NCBI RefSeq assembly: GCF_000166295.1
Contig: NC_017506.1
Span: 3,596,001 to 3,660,000, forward strand
Reading direction: 5' to 3'
From: Marinobacter adhaerens HP15
Lineage (GTDB): Bacteria > Pseudomonadota > Gammaproteobacteria > Pseudomonadales > Oleiphilaceae
DNA length: 64,000 nucleotides
The notes under the pieces are model-generated. The model ran no database searches. It saw only the letters and a list, made by a program, of their open reading frames with translations, and was not told the origin of the DNA. The position numbers were made by a program, and so were the translations under genes. Shown piece by piece: positions 62,751 to 64,000 of this stretch (position 1 is its first letter; every line of letters begins with the position of its first letter).

Positions 62751-64000
62751 AACGGGTTCTCCCTCTGTAGTTGGCGCAGGTTCTGGTCGTAAGCCTGTTC
62801 GAACACTTCCTGGAACAGACGCTCGAATCCCTGCTGACGACTGGATTTCAACTCTCGGTAATAATGCTGGTACATATCCCATGCCCAGCGTCCCTCGTCC
62901 TCGTTCTGGCGCAGTCCCCGGCGGTAACCATGGAAACGACGCAGCAAGGCCTCGGGCGAAAAGGCATGCAGGATGGCCTCCAATGCCTCGCTGATGGCCT
63001 CACGGGTTGCCTGCTGGTGATGATTCAGGCTCTGCAGACTCTCCCGCACCGCCGCCGGCGCCGACAGGTGAACCGGGCTACGATGGCTGGCGAACAGGGT
63101 CTGCACCGTATCCTCATAACCCTCACCCAACCGCAGTGGATTATCCTCGATGGGTTGCAGGCGGGTTCGCAGCGCCTGATGCCTGCTGTCTTCTCCCTGA
63201 TGCAGGGCCAACAGGCCTTCCACGGTCGACTTCAGTGTTTGCCCTACTTCCTCCAGGAACAGACGCATCTCGTCGCTGTCGGCAAAGTCCAGCCCGACTT
63301 CCATACCCCGCAACAGGGGGGCACCACTGATGTGCTTGCTGCTCTGATCGGAAACCTCCCTGCGATCAGCGCTCTCTGAAATCTCAGACATCCTGTCTTT
63401 CTCTCCTTTGCGAACTGGCAGGCCCATCGCTACGTCGCGGTTTTCACGGTACTCATCCGAAACCTGCCTTTCGGCGGCGCGCCAGGAGGTCTCGCTGACC
63501 ATCAGCGCGTCAGCATCCGACTTCTGTTGGTCCGGCTGTAGGTTCCAGGGTGCCAATGGGTCATCACTGACTGCCTCCCCGGCTACCGCGCCAAAATTCT
63601 GCAGCGGCTCTGGGTTCTCAGTCTGGCTGGTTAAGTACTCGGCCCGCATCAGCGGCCCTTCATCGACATCAATCAGTTGCCGGGCCTGATCTGCTTCACC
63701 TCTCTCAAGCAACGGTTCACTTACAACCTCGGCCAACTCCGCACGAAGTTGATAGCGACCAATACTGATGGTATCGCCATGATTCAGTCGTGCCCGACGG
63801 CCCCGACCCACCGGCTGACTTGCGCTATTGATGTAGGTCCGGCCACTGCGATCAATCAGGCAGAAGCCGCCGTCCAGAAAACGGATCTCCGCGTGGCCGG
63901 GAACCGCACCCGTTCGGTGGGACGATAACCGCCAGGTATCACTGGCTGCTGTACCGATAGAGCCGCCACGAACACTGAAGCAGTGGTCGATGGTTGCCCC
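62747..64000 (-). CDS. tagH: T6SS FHA-domain protein TagH/VasC (N-terminus cut by window end)
   Basis: 417 codons present and open to base 64000; the start is beyond the window. The reading frame is continuous upstream of GTG 63811, and the visible part begins inside an FHA domain (DGGFCLIDRSGRTYINSA, then NHGDTISIGRYQLRAEL). After a linker of about 130 residues the C-terminal VasC/TagH region (about 160-417) begins near SGAPLLRGMEVGLDFADSDE. FHA proteins bind phospho-threonine and regulate T6SS assembly; no PpkA/PppA genes are visible here. It heads the cotranscribed core cluster in this window. Confidence 0.91.
   Translation of the reverse strand, partial: GATIDHCFSVRGGSIGTAASDTWRLSSHRTGAVPGHAEIRFLDGGFCLIDRSGRTYINSASQPVGRGRRARLNHGDTISIGRYQLRAELAEVVSEPLLERGEADQARQLIDVDEGPLMRAEYLTSQTENPEPLQNFGAVAGEAVSDDPLAPWNLQPDQQKSDADALMVSETSWRAAERQVSDEYRENRDVAMGLPVRKGEKDRMSEISESADRREVSDQSSKHISGAPLLRGMEVGLDFADSDEMRLFLEEVGQTLKSTVEGLLALHQGEDSRHQALRTRLQPIEDNPLRLGEGYEDTVQTLFASHRSPVHLSAPAAVRESLQSLNHHQQATREAISEALEAILHAFSPEALLRRFHGYRRGLRQNEDEGRWAWDMYQHYYRELKSSRQQGFERLFQEVFEQAYDQNLRQLQRENPL

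Noticed and set aside
62747..63811. tagH starting at GTG 63811
   Set aside because: The frame stays open to base 64000 and the upstream codons complete an FHA domain, so 63811 is internal.

Overview
The window reads as chromosome of a marine gammaproteobacterium, most likely Marinobacter or a close relative. This is inferred from protein character and content: a dedicated proteobacterial sortase system, DUF3422, LigE, many c-di-GMP and two-component proteins, and a Vibrio-like type VI secretion (T6SS) cluster. Genes are dense, and I saw no rRNA, tRNA, CRISPR array or insertion sequence.

Left part (1-24.7 kb). The end of tatD is coupled to an HD-GYP phosphodiesterase. A substrate-binding lipoprotein overlaps a PhnD-PAS-PAS-GGDEF sensor. 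A lysine exporter (LysO) and two small proteins follow. Next is a divergent phosphorelay: CheY-like, REC-HDOD and Hpt-REC-REC-GGDEF proteins against two hybrid-less histidine kinases. Then come a ferritin-like protein and acnA with a strong hairpin between them, an SCO protein overlapping a chemoreceptor, an ABC exporter, and a convergent pair (zinc-finger membrane protein and rhomboid protease) separated by a perfect 23-bp inverted repeat.

Middle part (24.7-43.2 kb). An OmpA-domain protein, a MAPEG protein, a GlsB-type protein and PlsC precede the class GN sortase module: sortase, its VIT/VWA target and the divergent PdsR/PdsS two-component pair. After this come DUF3422, a DUF815 ATPase, mgsA, a triple-substrate-binding-domain diguanylate cyclase, cysK, a beta-barrel protein, a GDPD phosphodiesterase, YdcH, a periplasmic ATP-dependent DNA ligase and a DUF4124 protein.

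Right part (43.2-64 kb, all minus strand). This is most of a T6SS locus. In transcription order it is tagH (cut by the window end), tssJ, tssK, tssL, clpV, vasH, tagO/vasI, tssA, tssM, then a cargo module vgrG - DUF4123 adaptor - VasX-type effector - DUF6708 protein. The core order matches the Vibrio cholerae main cluster and the cargo order matches the V. cholerae vgrG2-vasW-vasX-tsiV2 cluster, here joined end to end. Sheath, Hcp and baseplate genes are presumably beyond base 64000. A predicted terminator separates tssM from vgrG, and the last gene is markedly AT-rich.

The most notable items for follow-up are the sortase module with its atypical sorting signal and CBM9-like sensor, the SCO-chemoreceptor pair, the candidate VasX-type effector/DUF6708 pair, the acnA-ferritin hairpin and the long inverted repeat at 23.2 kb.
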